Part shown: positions 8,830 to 17,031 of the stretch, in pieces
How positions within the stretch are numbered: position 1 is the stretch's first letter
How the letters are laid out: each line of letters begins with the position of its first letter
Source: Mycobacterium attenuatum
GTDB taxonomy: Bacteria; Actinomycetota; Actinomycetes; Mycobacteriales; Mycobacteriaceae
Direction of reading: 5' to 3'
Assembly (NCBI RefSeq): GCF_900566085.1
Contig: NZ_UPHT01000101.1
Location: 1-60,370 of the forward strand
DNA length: 60,370 nucleotides
The notes under the pieces: model-generated
Told to the model about the DNA's origin: nothing
Databases searched by the model: none
What the model saw: the letters and a program-made list of their open reading frames with translations, nothing else
Made by a program: the position numbers and the translations under genes

Positions 8830-9241
8830 GTACCACCGCAGTGCCGGTCAGCCGGTCGTGTAACCCGCGCCCGTCGGAGTCGGTGAACAGCGGCGGGATC
8901 ACCAGCGCGATCAGCAGGCCCCGCGCCACCAACCGGCCGGCCCCCACGGGCAGCCGACCGTCGACCGCCACCACCACCAGTCCCAGCAGCAACTGGCCCG
9001 GGGTGAATCCAAACAGGCGCACCGCGGTGACGCCCAGCAGCAGCCAGATCAGCAGCACCATCGACGACAGCATGGTCTGCGACCAGGCGCCGACACCCAA
9101 GCCCAGGAGCGCCAGCCCGTAAGCCACCAGCCAGTCGATACACAGCGCGGCGAGGCGGCGCCCCATCGGGGCCAGCGAACCGGGGCCGGTCCGCGGAAAA
9201 CCGAGCGTCTTGCCGGGATATCCGGTAGATTCCGCCGTCAT
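8822..9241 (-). CDS. RDD family membrane protein (Rv2219A-like)
   Basis: A 139-residue membrane protein of the RDD family. The family signature is visible as RRLAALCIDWLVAYGLA in the first membrane segment, followed by a second segment (MVLLIWLLLGVTAVRL), GFTPGQLLLGL, and the final DRLTGTAVVRR. ATG 9241 is preferred over upstream alternatives because it gives the MTAESTGYPGKTLG start conserved in mycobacteria. Divergent from glnA1 with a 240-base shared promoter region. RDD proteins are thought to act in transport, but the substrate here is unknown. Confidence 0.85.
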   Translation of the reverse strand: MTAESTGYPGKTLGFPRTGPGSLAPMGRRLAALCIDWLVAYGLALLGLGVGAWSQTMLSSMVLLIWLLLGVTAVRLFGFTPGQLLLGLVVVAVDGRLPVGAGRLVARGLLIALVIPPLFTDSDGRGLHDRLTGTAVVRR

Positions 9242-9395
9242 CGGCCCGGTCCGATCGGCTGGCTCCGGATCGCACCGGGCCGGCCGCGGGACGGCCCGGA
9301 CAAACCCATCGGTTGACCGGTTACGATCTTGCGGGACATGGCCCCACAATAGGACCCGGCCACCAAACGCGGACTGTTGGCGGGCGTATGGTCAC

Positions 9396-9433
9396 GTAAC
9401 GTCTGCGCAACACGGGGTTGACTGACGGGCAAT
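9396..9433 (+). promoter_or_regulatory. Four-half-site GlnR-type box upstream of glnA1
   Basis: Four pentamers occur at exact 11-base steps: GTAAC (9396-9400), GCAAC (9407-9411), TTGAC (9418-9422) and GCAAT (9429-9433), each separated by six bases. This follows the actinobacterial GlnR operator plan gTnAC-n6-GaAAC-n6-GTnAC-n6-GaAAC. It ends 48 bases before the glnA1 start. The TTGAC pentamer could also serve as a -35 element. Binding is inferred from pattern only. Confidence 0.6.
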
Positions 9434-9481
9434 AACCGCTCCCTAGCGTCGGCCGCGAATCACCAAGTAAAGGAGCACTCT

Positions 9482-10918
9482 GTGACGGATAAGACGCCCG
9501 ACGACGTCTTCAAACTCGCCAAGGACGAGAACGTCGAATTTGTCGACGTTCGGTTCTGTGACCTGCCCGGCACCATGCAGCACTTCACGATCCCGATTTC
9601 TTTTTTCGACGAGAGCGTATTCGAAGACGGCTTGGCCTTTGACGGCTCGTCGATTCGCGGGTTCCAGTCGATCCACGAATCCGACATGTTGCTGCTTCCC
9701 GACCCGGTGACCGCAAAGGTCGACCCGTTCCGCGCCGCCAAGACGCTCAATCTCAACTTCTTTGTCCACGACCCGTTCACCCTCGAGCCCTACTCGCGCG
9801 ACCCGCGCAACGTCGCCCGCAAGGCCGAGAACTACCTGGTCAGCACCGGCATCGCCGACACCGCCTATTTCGGTGCCGAGGCCGAGTTCTACATCTTCGA
9901 CTCGGTCAGCTTCGACTCGCGCACCAACGGCTCCTTCTACGAAGTGGACGCGATCGCCGGCTGGTGGAACACCGGCGCGCCCAACGAGACCGACGGCAGC
10001 CCCAACCGCGGCTACAAGGTTCGCCCCAAGGGCGGCTACTTCCCGGTGGCCCCCGTCGACCACTACGTCGACCTGCGCGACGCGATGCTGCGCAATCTGA
10101 TCAACGCCGGCTTCAGCCTGGAGAAGGGCCACCACGAGGTGGGCACCGGCGGGCAGGCCGAGATCAACTACAAGTTCAACACGCTGCTGCACGCCGCCGA
10201 CGACATGCAGCTCTACAAGTACATCGTCAAGAACACCGCGTGGCAGGCCGGCAAGACCGTCACGTTCATGCCCAAGCCGCTCTTCGGTGACAACGGCTCT
10301 GGCATGCACACCCACCAGTCGCTGTGGAAGGACGGCAGCCCGCTGATGTACGACGAGACCGGGTACGCCGGTCTGTCGGACACCGCGCGCCACTACATCG
10401 GCGGTCTGTTGCACCACGCGCCGTCGCTGCTGGCGTTCACCAACCCGACGGTGAACTCCTACAAGCGGTTGGTTCCCGGTTACGAGGCCCCGATCAACCT
10501 GGTGTACAGCCAGCGCAACCGCTCGGCGTGTGTCCGTATCCCCATCACCGGCAGCAACCCGAAGGCCAAGCGGCTGGAGTTCCGCTGCCCCGACTCGTCG
10601 GGCAATCCCTACCTGGCGTTCTCGGCCATGCTGATGGCGGGCCTGGACGGCATCCGCAACAAGATCGAGCCGCAGGCTCCGGTCGACAAGGACCTCTACG
10701 AGCTGCCGCCGGAAGAGGCCGCGAACATCCCGCAGGCCCCCACTCAGCTGGCCGCCGTGATCGACCGGCTCGAGGCAGACCACGAATACCTCACCGAGGG
10801 AGGCGTTTTCACGTCCGACCTGATCGAGACGTGGATCAGCTTCAAGCGGGAGAACGAGATCGATCCGGTCAACATCCGCCCGCACCCGTACGAGTTCGCG
10901 CTCTATTACGACGTCTAA
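9482..10918 (+). CDS. glnA1: Glutamine synthetase type I
   Basis: GlnA1 makes glutamine from glutamate, ammonia and ATP and is the main, abundantly produced and partly exported synthetase of mycobacteria. The 478-residue protein has the N-terminal beta-grasp region with DGSSIRGFQSIHESDM, the ATP site KPLFGDNGSGMH, the NPTVNSYKRLVPGYEAP loop, and the adenylylation site Tyr406 in KDLYELPPEEA, matching the position in M. tuberculosis. GTG 9482 follows AAGGAG at 9470-9475. Activity is expected to be controlled by GlnE adenylylation (gene on the other strand downstream) and expression by the GlnR-type box. Confidence 0.98.
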   Translation: MTDKTPDDVFKLAKDENVEFVDVRFCDLPGTMQHFTIPISFFDESVFEDGLAFDGSSIRGFQSIHESDMLLLPDPVTAKVDPFRAAKTLNLNFFVHDPFTLEPYSRDPRNVARKAENYLVSTGIADTAYFGAEAEFYIFDSVSFDSRTNGSFYEVDAIAGWWNTGAPNETDGSPNRGYKVRPKGGYFPVAPVDHYVDLRDAMLRNLINAGFSLEKGHHEVGTGGQAEINYKFNTLLHAADDMQLYKYIVKNTAWQAGKTVTFMPKPLFGDNGSGMHTHQSLWKDGSPLMYDETGYAGLSDTARHYIGGLLHHAPSLLAFTNPTVNSYKRLVPGYEAPINLVYSQRNRSACVRIPITGSNPKAKRLEFRCPDSSGNPYLAFSAMLMAGLDGIRNKIEPQAPVDKDLYELPPEEAANIPQAPTQLAAVIDRLEADHEYLTEGGVFTSDLIETWISFKRENEIDPVNIRPHPYEFALYYDV

Positions 10919-10940
10919 AGACGAGTAACCCCGGGTACAG

Positions 10941-10982
10941 CAGCCCGCTTGGCGATTACCTCATCGATCGCCAAGCGGGCTG
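10941..10982 (+). terminator. Strong hairpin terminator after glnA1
   Basis: A perfect 15-bp inverted repeat (left arm 10942-10956, right arm 10967-10981, extendable by one C-G pair) encloses a 10-base loop, 23 bases after the glnA1 stop. No U-run follows, typical of mycobacterial intrinsic terminators. Confidence 0.8.
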
Positions 10983-11066
10983 TCTGTATTCGCACGCCGA
11001 AACGTCAAGCAGCGCAGATATTTCGGCGCAGCGCCGCGGCCGGTGTGTCACCGAGTTAGCGCGGGC

Positions 11067-11927
11067 TTAACCGTCCAGCGCCAGATCTTTGCGGAAACGC
11101 CGCATGGCGTCCACCTTTTCGGCCAGACCGGCATCCGGCCCGGCGTAAAACATCCATGGCATGGTGAGGATCCCGGTGATGCCCGCCTCCTCGGCCCGCC
11201 GATAATCGGCGGCGGTAAAAGCATCGGTGAGTGGCGTCAGGATGGTGAAATCCTGTACCGGCAAGCCATTTTCGACGCGCAACTCGCGTAGCCGGCCGGC
11301 CGCTTCGATCGCGCGGTCGGTCTTGATCAGGTCCCCGATCCAGCCGTCATAGCGGGCCGCACGGCGCAACGCGATGTCACTGAGCCCACCGACATACACC
11401 GGTATCGGCGGCGGCGTCGGCTGCATTTCGAGCCGCGGAGTCCCGTAGAACCGGCCGTCGAATTCCGTCCAGCCCGGCTTCCACAGCTCCCGCATCAACT
11501 CCAGCATTTCGTCGGTGCGTCTGCCCCGGGCCGCGAACTGCTCGCCCATCAGGGTGAACTCCTCTTCGCACCAGCCGACCCCGACGCCCAGCTCTACCCG
11601 GCCCGAAGCCAAGAAGGCTGCAGTGCCAATGGCTTTGGCCGCCGAATAGGGGTTCCGCATGGCGGGAATGTAGACCGTGGTGACGAACTTCAACCGTCGT
11701 GTGACCTGCGCGAGCGCACCCACGAGTACCCAGGGATCTGGCCAGTCGGTGAACGGTGGCCAGCGCCGCTGTCCGTCTTTGGTGTAGGGGTACGGGGAGA
11801 TCAGGGTTTCCAGGTTGACGACGTGGTCCGGGATACCGATGCCGTCGTAGCCCAGATCGTCGGCAGCCTTGGCGATCTCGACGATCTCCGCGGTGGCCAG
11901 GAAGGCGCTGCTGATATAGAACTTCAT
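11067..11927 (-). CDS. LLM-class F420-dependent oxidoreductase
   Basis: A 286-residue luciferase-like monooxygenase family protein of the mycobacterial F420-dependent type (TIGR03619-like). It begins MKFYISSAFLATAEIVEIAKAAD, has the DHVVNLE segment after strand 2, the RVELGVGVGWCEEEF motif and the PIPVYVGGLSDIALRRAARYDGWIGD segment that lines the cofactor pocket. ATG 11927 overlaps the stop of the upstream thioesterase gene by four bases (ATGA), which decides the start. Substrate unknown. It and its neighbour lie between glnA1 and glnE, where M. tuberculosis has no gene. Confidence 0.85.
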   Translation of the reverse strand: MKFYISSAFLATAEIVEIAKAADDLGYDGIGIPDHVVNLETLISPYPYTKDGQRRWPPFTDWPDPWVLVGALAQVTRRLKFVTTVYIPAMRNPYSAAKAIGTAAFLASGRVELGVGVGWCEEEFTLMGEQFAARGRRTDEMLELMRELWKPGWTEFDGRFYGTPRLEMQPTPPPIPVYVGGLSDIALRRAARYDGWIGDLIKTDRAIEAAGRLRELRVENGLPVQDFTILTPLTDAFTAADYRRAEEAGITGILTMPWMFYAGPDAGLAEKVDAMRRFRKDLALDG

Positions 11928-12565
11928 TCGCCTTCTCGCGCCCAAGCCGGCTTGATGAAGATGCCTTCGGCCTCCACGGTTACTCCCGCGTTGTCCGAAA
12001 TGAAGCCGCGCGCAAAGGTCTTGATCCCTTCTGTGCGGTCGATCCAGGCCTCGGAACGAAGCGGCCCCAGCGGTGTGCCGCGCAGGTACTTCACCGTGAT
12101 GGTTCCGGTGAACAGCGGCTGGGTCAGCCCTCGGCTGGCCGCCTCGCCCAGCATGTGGTCCAGCACCAGGGCGGACACACCGCCATGCGCCAGCCCGGGC
12201 GGCCCCTCGTAGGCCGTGCCCAGCACGAACTCGCTGAAGCAGCGCCCATCCCGGGCATCCGGGTCATGGTGGACAATTAGCGGCGGGGCGATCGGGTTAC
12301 ATTGGCCCACAGCGGCATTGCCAAACGGCACCGGGCGCCCGTCGACCCGGTAACTGATCCCCGAGGGGCGGATCCGCTGACCGCGCAAGGACCGCGTCAC
12401 CGCTTCGATCGCGGTGCGCGCCTGAAGGATGACGTCGTCGTCGGCCTCGGTCCGGATGGTGGCGTCGATGAGGTCACGAACGGCCGCGGCCAGCGGCGCA
12501 TACGTCGCGGTGACGCGATTGTGCTCGGCTTCGCTTAACACCTCGAACGTGGCGTCCAACTCCAA
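11924..12565 (-). CDS. Hotdog-fold thioesterase (PaaI-like)
   Basis: A 213-residue protein. The C-terminal half carries the hotdog signature GPPGLAHGGVSALVLDHMLGEAA, in which HGG and Asp are the usual acyl-CoA thioesterase features, followed by strands with TGTITVKYLRGTPLG. The N-terminal half (about 80 residues) is helical and not part of the minimal domain. The start lies 10 bases after the glnE stop, and its own stop overlaps the LLM oxidoreductase start, so all three probably share one transcript. It likely hydrolyses an acyl-CoA whose identity is not evident. Confidence 0.85.
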   Translation of the reverse strand: MELDATFEVLSEAEHNRVTATYAPLAAAVRDLIDATIRTEADDDVILQARTAIEAVTRSLRGQRIRPSGISYRVDGRPVPFGNAAVGQCNPIAPPLIVHHDPDARDGRCFSEFVLGTAYEGPPGLAHGGVSALVLDHMLGEAASRGLTQPLFTGTITVKYLRGTPLGPLRSEAWIDRTEGIKTFARGFISDNAGVTVEAEGIFIKPAWAREGE

Positions 12566-12575
12566 CTGTCCTCCC

Positions 12576-15557
12576 CTAACTTCCGAACACCTTGCGCACC
12601 ACTGCTTTTGCGCGCCGCGTCACACGCAGATAGTTGTCCAGGAACTCCCCGCCATCGTCGTTGCGCCAGCCCGCGGCCACCGCGACGGCGTTGAGCTGAC
12701 GTCCCGGTCCGGGCAGCTGGTCGGTGGGCTTGCCGCGGACCAGTACCAACGCGTTGCGCGCCCGGGTGGCGGTCAGCCAGGCCTGGCGCAGCAGGCCAAC
12801 CTCGTCGTCGGGGACCAGCCCGGCCGCGGCGATCGCGTCCAGGGATTGCAGCGTCGAGGTGTTGTGCAGGCCCGGCACCTCGTGGGCATGCCGCAGCTGC
12901 AGCAGCTGCACCGTCCACTCGATGTCGGTCAGTCCGCCGCGGCCCAGCTTGGTGTGGGTGTTGGGGTCGGCCCCGCGGGGCAACCGCTCGGACTCGATAC
13001 GCACCTTGATTCGGCGGATCTCGCGCACCGCCTCGGCGGACACGCCGTCGGGCGGATATCGCGTCCGGTCCGCCATCAGCAGGAACCGCTGGCCCAGCTC
13101 GGCGTCGCCGGCCACCGAGTGTGCCCGCAGCAGCGCCTGGATTTCCCACGGCTGGGCCCACTGTGCGTAGTAGGCCTCATACGAGGCCAGCGTGCGGACC
13201 AGCGGTCCGTTGCGGCCCTCGGGACGCAGGTTGGTGTCGACCTCCAGTGGCGGGTCGACGCTGGGTGTGCCCAACTGCGTTCGCACCTGCTCGGCCACCG
13301 ACGTCGACCATTTGACGGCCTGAGCGTCACTGAAACCGTCGGCCGGCTCGCACACGAACATCACGTCGGCATCCGAGCCGTAGCCCAGTTCCGAACCGCC
13401 CAGCCTGCCCATGCCGATGACGGCGATGGCCGCGGGGGCGTGGCCCTCCTCGGACAGGTTGGCCCGGATGGTCGCATCCAGCGCGGACTGCAGCACCGCT
13501 ACCCACACCGAGGTGAGCGCGTGGCACACGTCGGTGACCTCGAGCATGCCCAGCAGGTCAGCCGAACCGACGCGGGCCAGCTCCCGGCGGCGCAGAGTGC
13601 GGGCGGCGGCGATGGCGCGCGCCGGGTCGGCATAGCGCCCGGCCGAGGCGATCAGCGCCCGGGCCACCGCGGCGGGTTCGGTCTCGAGCAGCTTGGGCCC
13701 GGCCGGGCTGTCGGTGTAGTTCTGAATCACCTCCGGGGCGCGCATCAACAGATCCGGCACGTAGGCAGAGGTGCCCAGCACATGCATCAGCCGCTTACCC
13801 ACCGTGGGTTTGTCCCGCAGCGTGGCCAGGTACCAACTCTGGGTGGCCAGCGCCTCGCTGAGTCTCCGGTAGGCCAGGAGCCCGCGGTCGGGGTCCGGGG
13901 CATACGACAGCCAGTCCAGCAGCCGGGGCAACAGCACCGACTGCACCCGCCCGCGGCGACCGCTCTGGTTGACCAGCGCCGACATGTGCTTCAACGCGGT
14001 CTGAGGGCCCTCGTAGCCCAGTGCCGCCAGCTGACGCTCGGCGGCTTCGGACGTCATGCCGCGGCCCGCGATTTCGAGCCCGGCCGGGCCGATCGACTCC
14101 AGCAGCGGCTGATAGAAGAGCTTGGCGTGCAATCGGGACACCCGCACGTTCTGGTGCTTGAGCTCCTCGCGCAATACCCCAGCGGCATCGTGTCGTCCAT
14201 CGGGCCGGATGTGGGCCGCGCGCGCCAGCCAGCGCACCGCCTCGTCGTCATCGGCCGGGGGTAGCAGATGAGTGCGCTTGAGCCGCTGCAGCTGCAGCCG
14301 ATGCTCGAGGAGCCGCAGGAACTCGTAGGAGGCGATCATGTTGGCGGCGTCCTCGCGCCCGATGTAGCCGCCTTCGCCCAACGCCGAAAGCGCGTCGACG
14401 GTGGAAGCAACATGCAACGAGTCGTCGCTGCGGCCGTGCACGAGCTGCAGCAGCTGCGCGGCGAACTCCACGTCGCGCAGGCCGCCGGTGCCGAGCTTGA
14501 GTTCGCGGCCGCGGATGTCGGCCGGTACCAGCTGCTCCACCCGGCGGCGCATGGCCTGCACCTCGGCCACGAAATCCGCACGCTCGCAGGCGGTCCACAC
14601 CATCGGCATCAGCGCTTCCAGGTAACGCTTGCCGAGTTCGGTGTCGCCGACCGCCGCGCGGGCCTTCATTAGCGCCTGGAACTCCCAGGTCTTGGCCCAG
14701 CGCTGGTAGTAGGCGATGTGCGATTCGACCGTGCGCACCAGCTCCCCGCTGCGGCCCTCCGGTCGCAGTCCGGCGTCCACCTGGAAAAACGCCGACGACG
14801 CAACCCGCATCATCTCGCCGGCGACGCGGGTGGTGACCGGGTCGGCACGCTCGCCGACGAAGATAACGTCGACATCGCTGACGTAATTCAGTTCGCGCGC
14901 ACCACATTTGCCCATCGCAATGACGGCCAGCCGCGGCGCAGCGCGGTCACCGCACACCGTCTTCTCGGCCACCCGCAGCGCCGCGGCCAGCGCCGCGTCG
15001 GCGATGTCGGCCAGGTGGGCAGCCACCACGGTGAACGGCAACACCGGCTCGTCTTCGACGGTTGCGGCCACATCCAACGCCGCCAGCACCAGCAGGTGGT
15101 CCCGGTACAGGGCGCGCAACCGGTGTCCCACCGAGCCCGGCGCATCCGAGGAATCCTCGACACACGCGAGGAATGACTGCTGCATCCGGTCACGCGAGGG
15201 CAGGGTGATCTTGCCGCTCAGCAGCTTCCAGGACCGCGGGTGCGCGACCACATGGTCCCCCAGCGCCAGCGAGGAACCCAGCACCGCGAACAGCCGTCCG
15301 CGCAAGCTGCGTTCGGTGCGCAGAGCCGCGTTCAGCTCTTCCCATCCGGCGTCTGGGTTTTCGGCCAACCGCACCAGCGCTCGCAGTGCGGCGTCGGCGT
15401 CCGGGGCCCGCGACAGCGACCACAGCAGGTCGACGTGGGCCTGGTCGTCTTCGTCAGTCCAACCCAGCTGGGTCAGCCGGGCGCCGGCCTGCGGGTCGAC
15501 CAGTCCGAGACGGCCGACGCTGGGCAGCTTGGGTCGCTGCGTCGCGGGCTTCGTCAC
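12576..15557 (-). CDS. glnE: Bifunctional glutamine synthetase adenylyltransferase/deadenylase
   Basis: GlnE attaches AMP to and removes it from Tyr406 of GlnA1, switching the enzyme off and on with nitrogen status. The 993-residue protein holds two nucleotidyltransferase domains: the N-terminal deadenylylase with GKCGARELNYVSDVDVIFV (about residue 220) and the C-terminal adenylylase with GRLGGSELGYGSDADVMFV (about 725), joined by helical regulatory regions. Both active sites keep the paired Asp residues. The start gives MTKPATQRPKLPSVGRLGLVD as in M. tuberculosis. It lies downstream of glnA2 on the same strand with a 62-base gap. Confidence 0.97.
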   Translation of the reverse strand: MTKPATQRPKLPSVGRLGLVDPQAGARLTQLGWTDEDDQAHVDLLWSLSRAPDADAALRALVRLAENPDAGWEELNAALRTERSLRGRLFAVLGSSLALGDHVVAHPRSWKLLSGKITLPSRDRMQQSFLACVEDSSDAPGSVGHRLRALYRDHLLVLAALDVAATVEDEPVLPFTVVAAHLADIADAALAAALRVAEKTVCGDRAAPRLAVIAMGKCGARELNYVSDVDVIFVGERADPVTTRVAGEMMRVASSAFFQVDAGLRPEGRSGELVRTVESHIAYYQRWAKTWEFQALMKARAAVGDTELGKRYLEALMPMVWTACERADFVAEVQAMRRRVEQLVPADIRGRELKLGTGGLRDVEFAAQLLQLVHGRSDDSLHVASTVDALSALGEGGYIGREDAANMIASYEFLRLLEHRLQLQRLKRTHLLPPADDDEAVRWLARAAHIRPDGRHDAAGVLREELKHQNVRVSRLHAKLFYQPLLESIGPAGLEIAGRGMTSEAAERQLAALGYEGPQTALKHMSALVNQSGRRGRVQSVLLPRLLDWLSYAPDPDRGLLAYRRLSEALATQSWYLATLRDKPTVGKRLMHVLGTSAYVPDLLMRAPEVIQNYTDSPAGPKLLETEPAAVARALIASAGRYADPARAIAAARTLRRRELARVGSADLLGMLEVTDVCHALTSVWVAVLQSALDATIRANLSEEGHAPAAIAVIGMGRLGGSELGYGSDADVMFVCEPADGFSDAQAVKWSTSVAEQVRTQLGTPSVDPPLEVDTNLRPEGRNGPLVRTLASYEAYYAQWAQPWEIQALLRAHSVAGDAELGQRFLLMADRTRYPPDGVSAEAVREIRRIKVRIESERLPRGADPNTHTKLGRGGLTDIEWTVQLLQLRHAHEVPGLHNTSTLQSLDAIAAAGLVPDDEVGLLRQAWLTATRARNALVLVRGKPTDQLPGPGRQLNAVAVAAGWRNDDGGEFLDNYLRVTRRAKAVVRKVFGS

Positions 15558-15619
15558 GACCTTGACGGTAGCGCACTACGGCTCGGTGCCGGTGCGCCGC
15601 GTTGAACTGCCGCGTTGGG

Positions 15620-16960
15620 CTAGAGCGACAGGTAGGTGCGCAATTCGTAGGGCGTGACGTGGCTGCGGTAGGTCGCCCATTCACGGCGCTTGTTGCGCAG
15701 GAAGAAGTCAAACACGTGCTCCCCCAACGCCTCCGCGACCAGTTCGGAGGCCTCCATGGCGCGCAGGGCGCTGTCCAGACTGGACGGCAACTCTCGATAG
15801 CCCATGGTGCGGCGTTCCTCGGGTGTGAGATCCCAGACGTTGTCCTCGGCCTGCGGGCCCAGCACGTAGCCTTTCTCGACGCCCCGCAGTCCGGCGGCCA
15901 GCAGCACCGCAAACGTCAGGTAGGGGTTGCACGCCGAGTCGGGGCTGCGTACCTCGATGCGCCGGGAGGACGTCTTGTGCGGCGTGTACATGGGCACCCG
16001 CACCAGCGCCGAGCGGTTGGCCGCGCCCCACGAGGCAGCGGTGGGCGCCTCACCGCCCTGAACGAGCCGCTTGTAGGAGTTGACCCATTGGTTGGTCACC
16101 GCGCTGATCTCGGAGGCGTGCTCGAGGATTCCGGCGATGAACGACTTGCCCACGTCAGACAACTGGAGCGGATCATCGGGGCTGTGGAAGGCGTTGACGT
16201 CGCCCTCGAACAGACTCATGTGGGTGTGCATCGCCGAGCCCGGGTGGTGCCCGAACGGCTTGGGCATGAACGTAGCGCGCACGCCCTCGTCCAGCGCGAC
16301 TTCTTTGATGACGTAGCGGAAGGTCATCACGTTGTCGGCCATCGACAGCGCGTCGGCGAAGCGCAGGTCGATCTCCTGCTGGCCGGGCGCGCCCTCGTGA
16401 TGACTGAATTCCACCGAGATGCCCATGAATTCCAGCGCCTCGATCGCATGGCGGCGGAACTTGGAAGCCGATTCGTGCACCGCCTGGTCGAAGTAGCCGG
16501 CGTTGTCGATCGGGATGGGCTCCGACCCGTCTTCGGCGCCGGGTTTGAGCAGAAAGAATTCGATTTCGGGATGGACGTAGCAGGAAAAGCCGAGCTCGTT
16601 GGCCTTGGTCAGTTGCCGGCGCAGCACATGGCGCGGGTCAGCCCACGACGGTGAGCCGTCCGGCATGGTGATGTCGCAGAAGATCCGCGCCGAGTGGTGG
16701 TGCCCGGAGCCCGTCGTCCACGGCAGCACCTGGAACGTCGACGGATCCGGGTTGGCTACGGTGTCGGATTCCGATACCCGGGCGAAGCCCTCAATCGAGG
16801 ACCCGTCGAAGCCGATACCCTCCTCGAAGGCGCCTTCGAGTTCGGCAGGGGCGATGGCGACCGACTTGAGGAAGCCGAGCACGTCGGTGAACCAGAGCCG
16901 AACAAAGCGGATGTCACGTTCTTCGAGCGTGCGCAGGACGAATTCCTTTTGCCGATCCAT
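15620..16960 (-). CDS. glnA2: Glutamine synthetase GlnA2
   Basis: A second type I glutamine synthetase of 446 residues, the length of M. tuberculosis GlnA2. It shows the ATP-site segment MPKPFGHHPGSAMHTHMSL and NQWVNSYKRLVQGGEAPTA. The region equivalent to the adenylylation loop reads NVWDLTPEERR, with Trp-Asp in place of a modifiable Tyr, so GlnE control as in GlnA1 is not expected. ATG 16960 (MDRQKEFVLRTLEERD) is preferred over an ATG six codons upstream by comparison with the known protein. In mycobacteria GlnA2 is dispensable and weakly expressed. Confidence 0.96.
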   Translation of the reverse strand: MDRQKEFVLRTLEERDIRFVRLWFTDVLGFLKSVAIAPAELEGAFEEGIGFDGSSIEGFARVSESDTVANPDPSTFQVLPWTTGSGHHHSARIFCDITMPDGSPSWADPRHVLRRQLTKANELGFSCYVHPEIEFFLLKPGAEDGSEPIPIDNAGYFDQAVHESASKFRRHAIEALEFMGISVEFSHHEGAPGQQEIDLRFADALSMADNVMTFRYVIKEVALDEGVRATFMPKPFGHHPGSAMHTHMSLFEGDVNAFHSPDDPLQLSDVGKSFIAGILEHASEISAVTNQWVNSYKRLVQGGEAPTAASWGAANRSALVRVPMYTPHKTSSRRIEVRSPDSACNPYLTFAVLLAAGLRGVEKGYVLGPQAEDNVWDLTPEERRTMGYRELPSSLDSALRAMEASELVAEALGEHVFDFFLRNKRREWATYRSHVTPYELRTYLSL

Positions 16961-17031
16961 GACTGGAACACTATGCAAGCTCTGTTAATACCGTGTTACC
17001 AATGCCCGGCCAGACACATTGCCAAGCCGGC

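Noticed and set aside
12429..14264. Long plus-strand open frame opposite glnE
   Set aside because: Shadow of the glnE reading frame with no family match; glnE has intact paired active sites.
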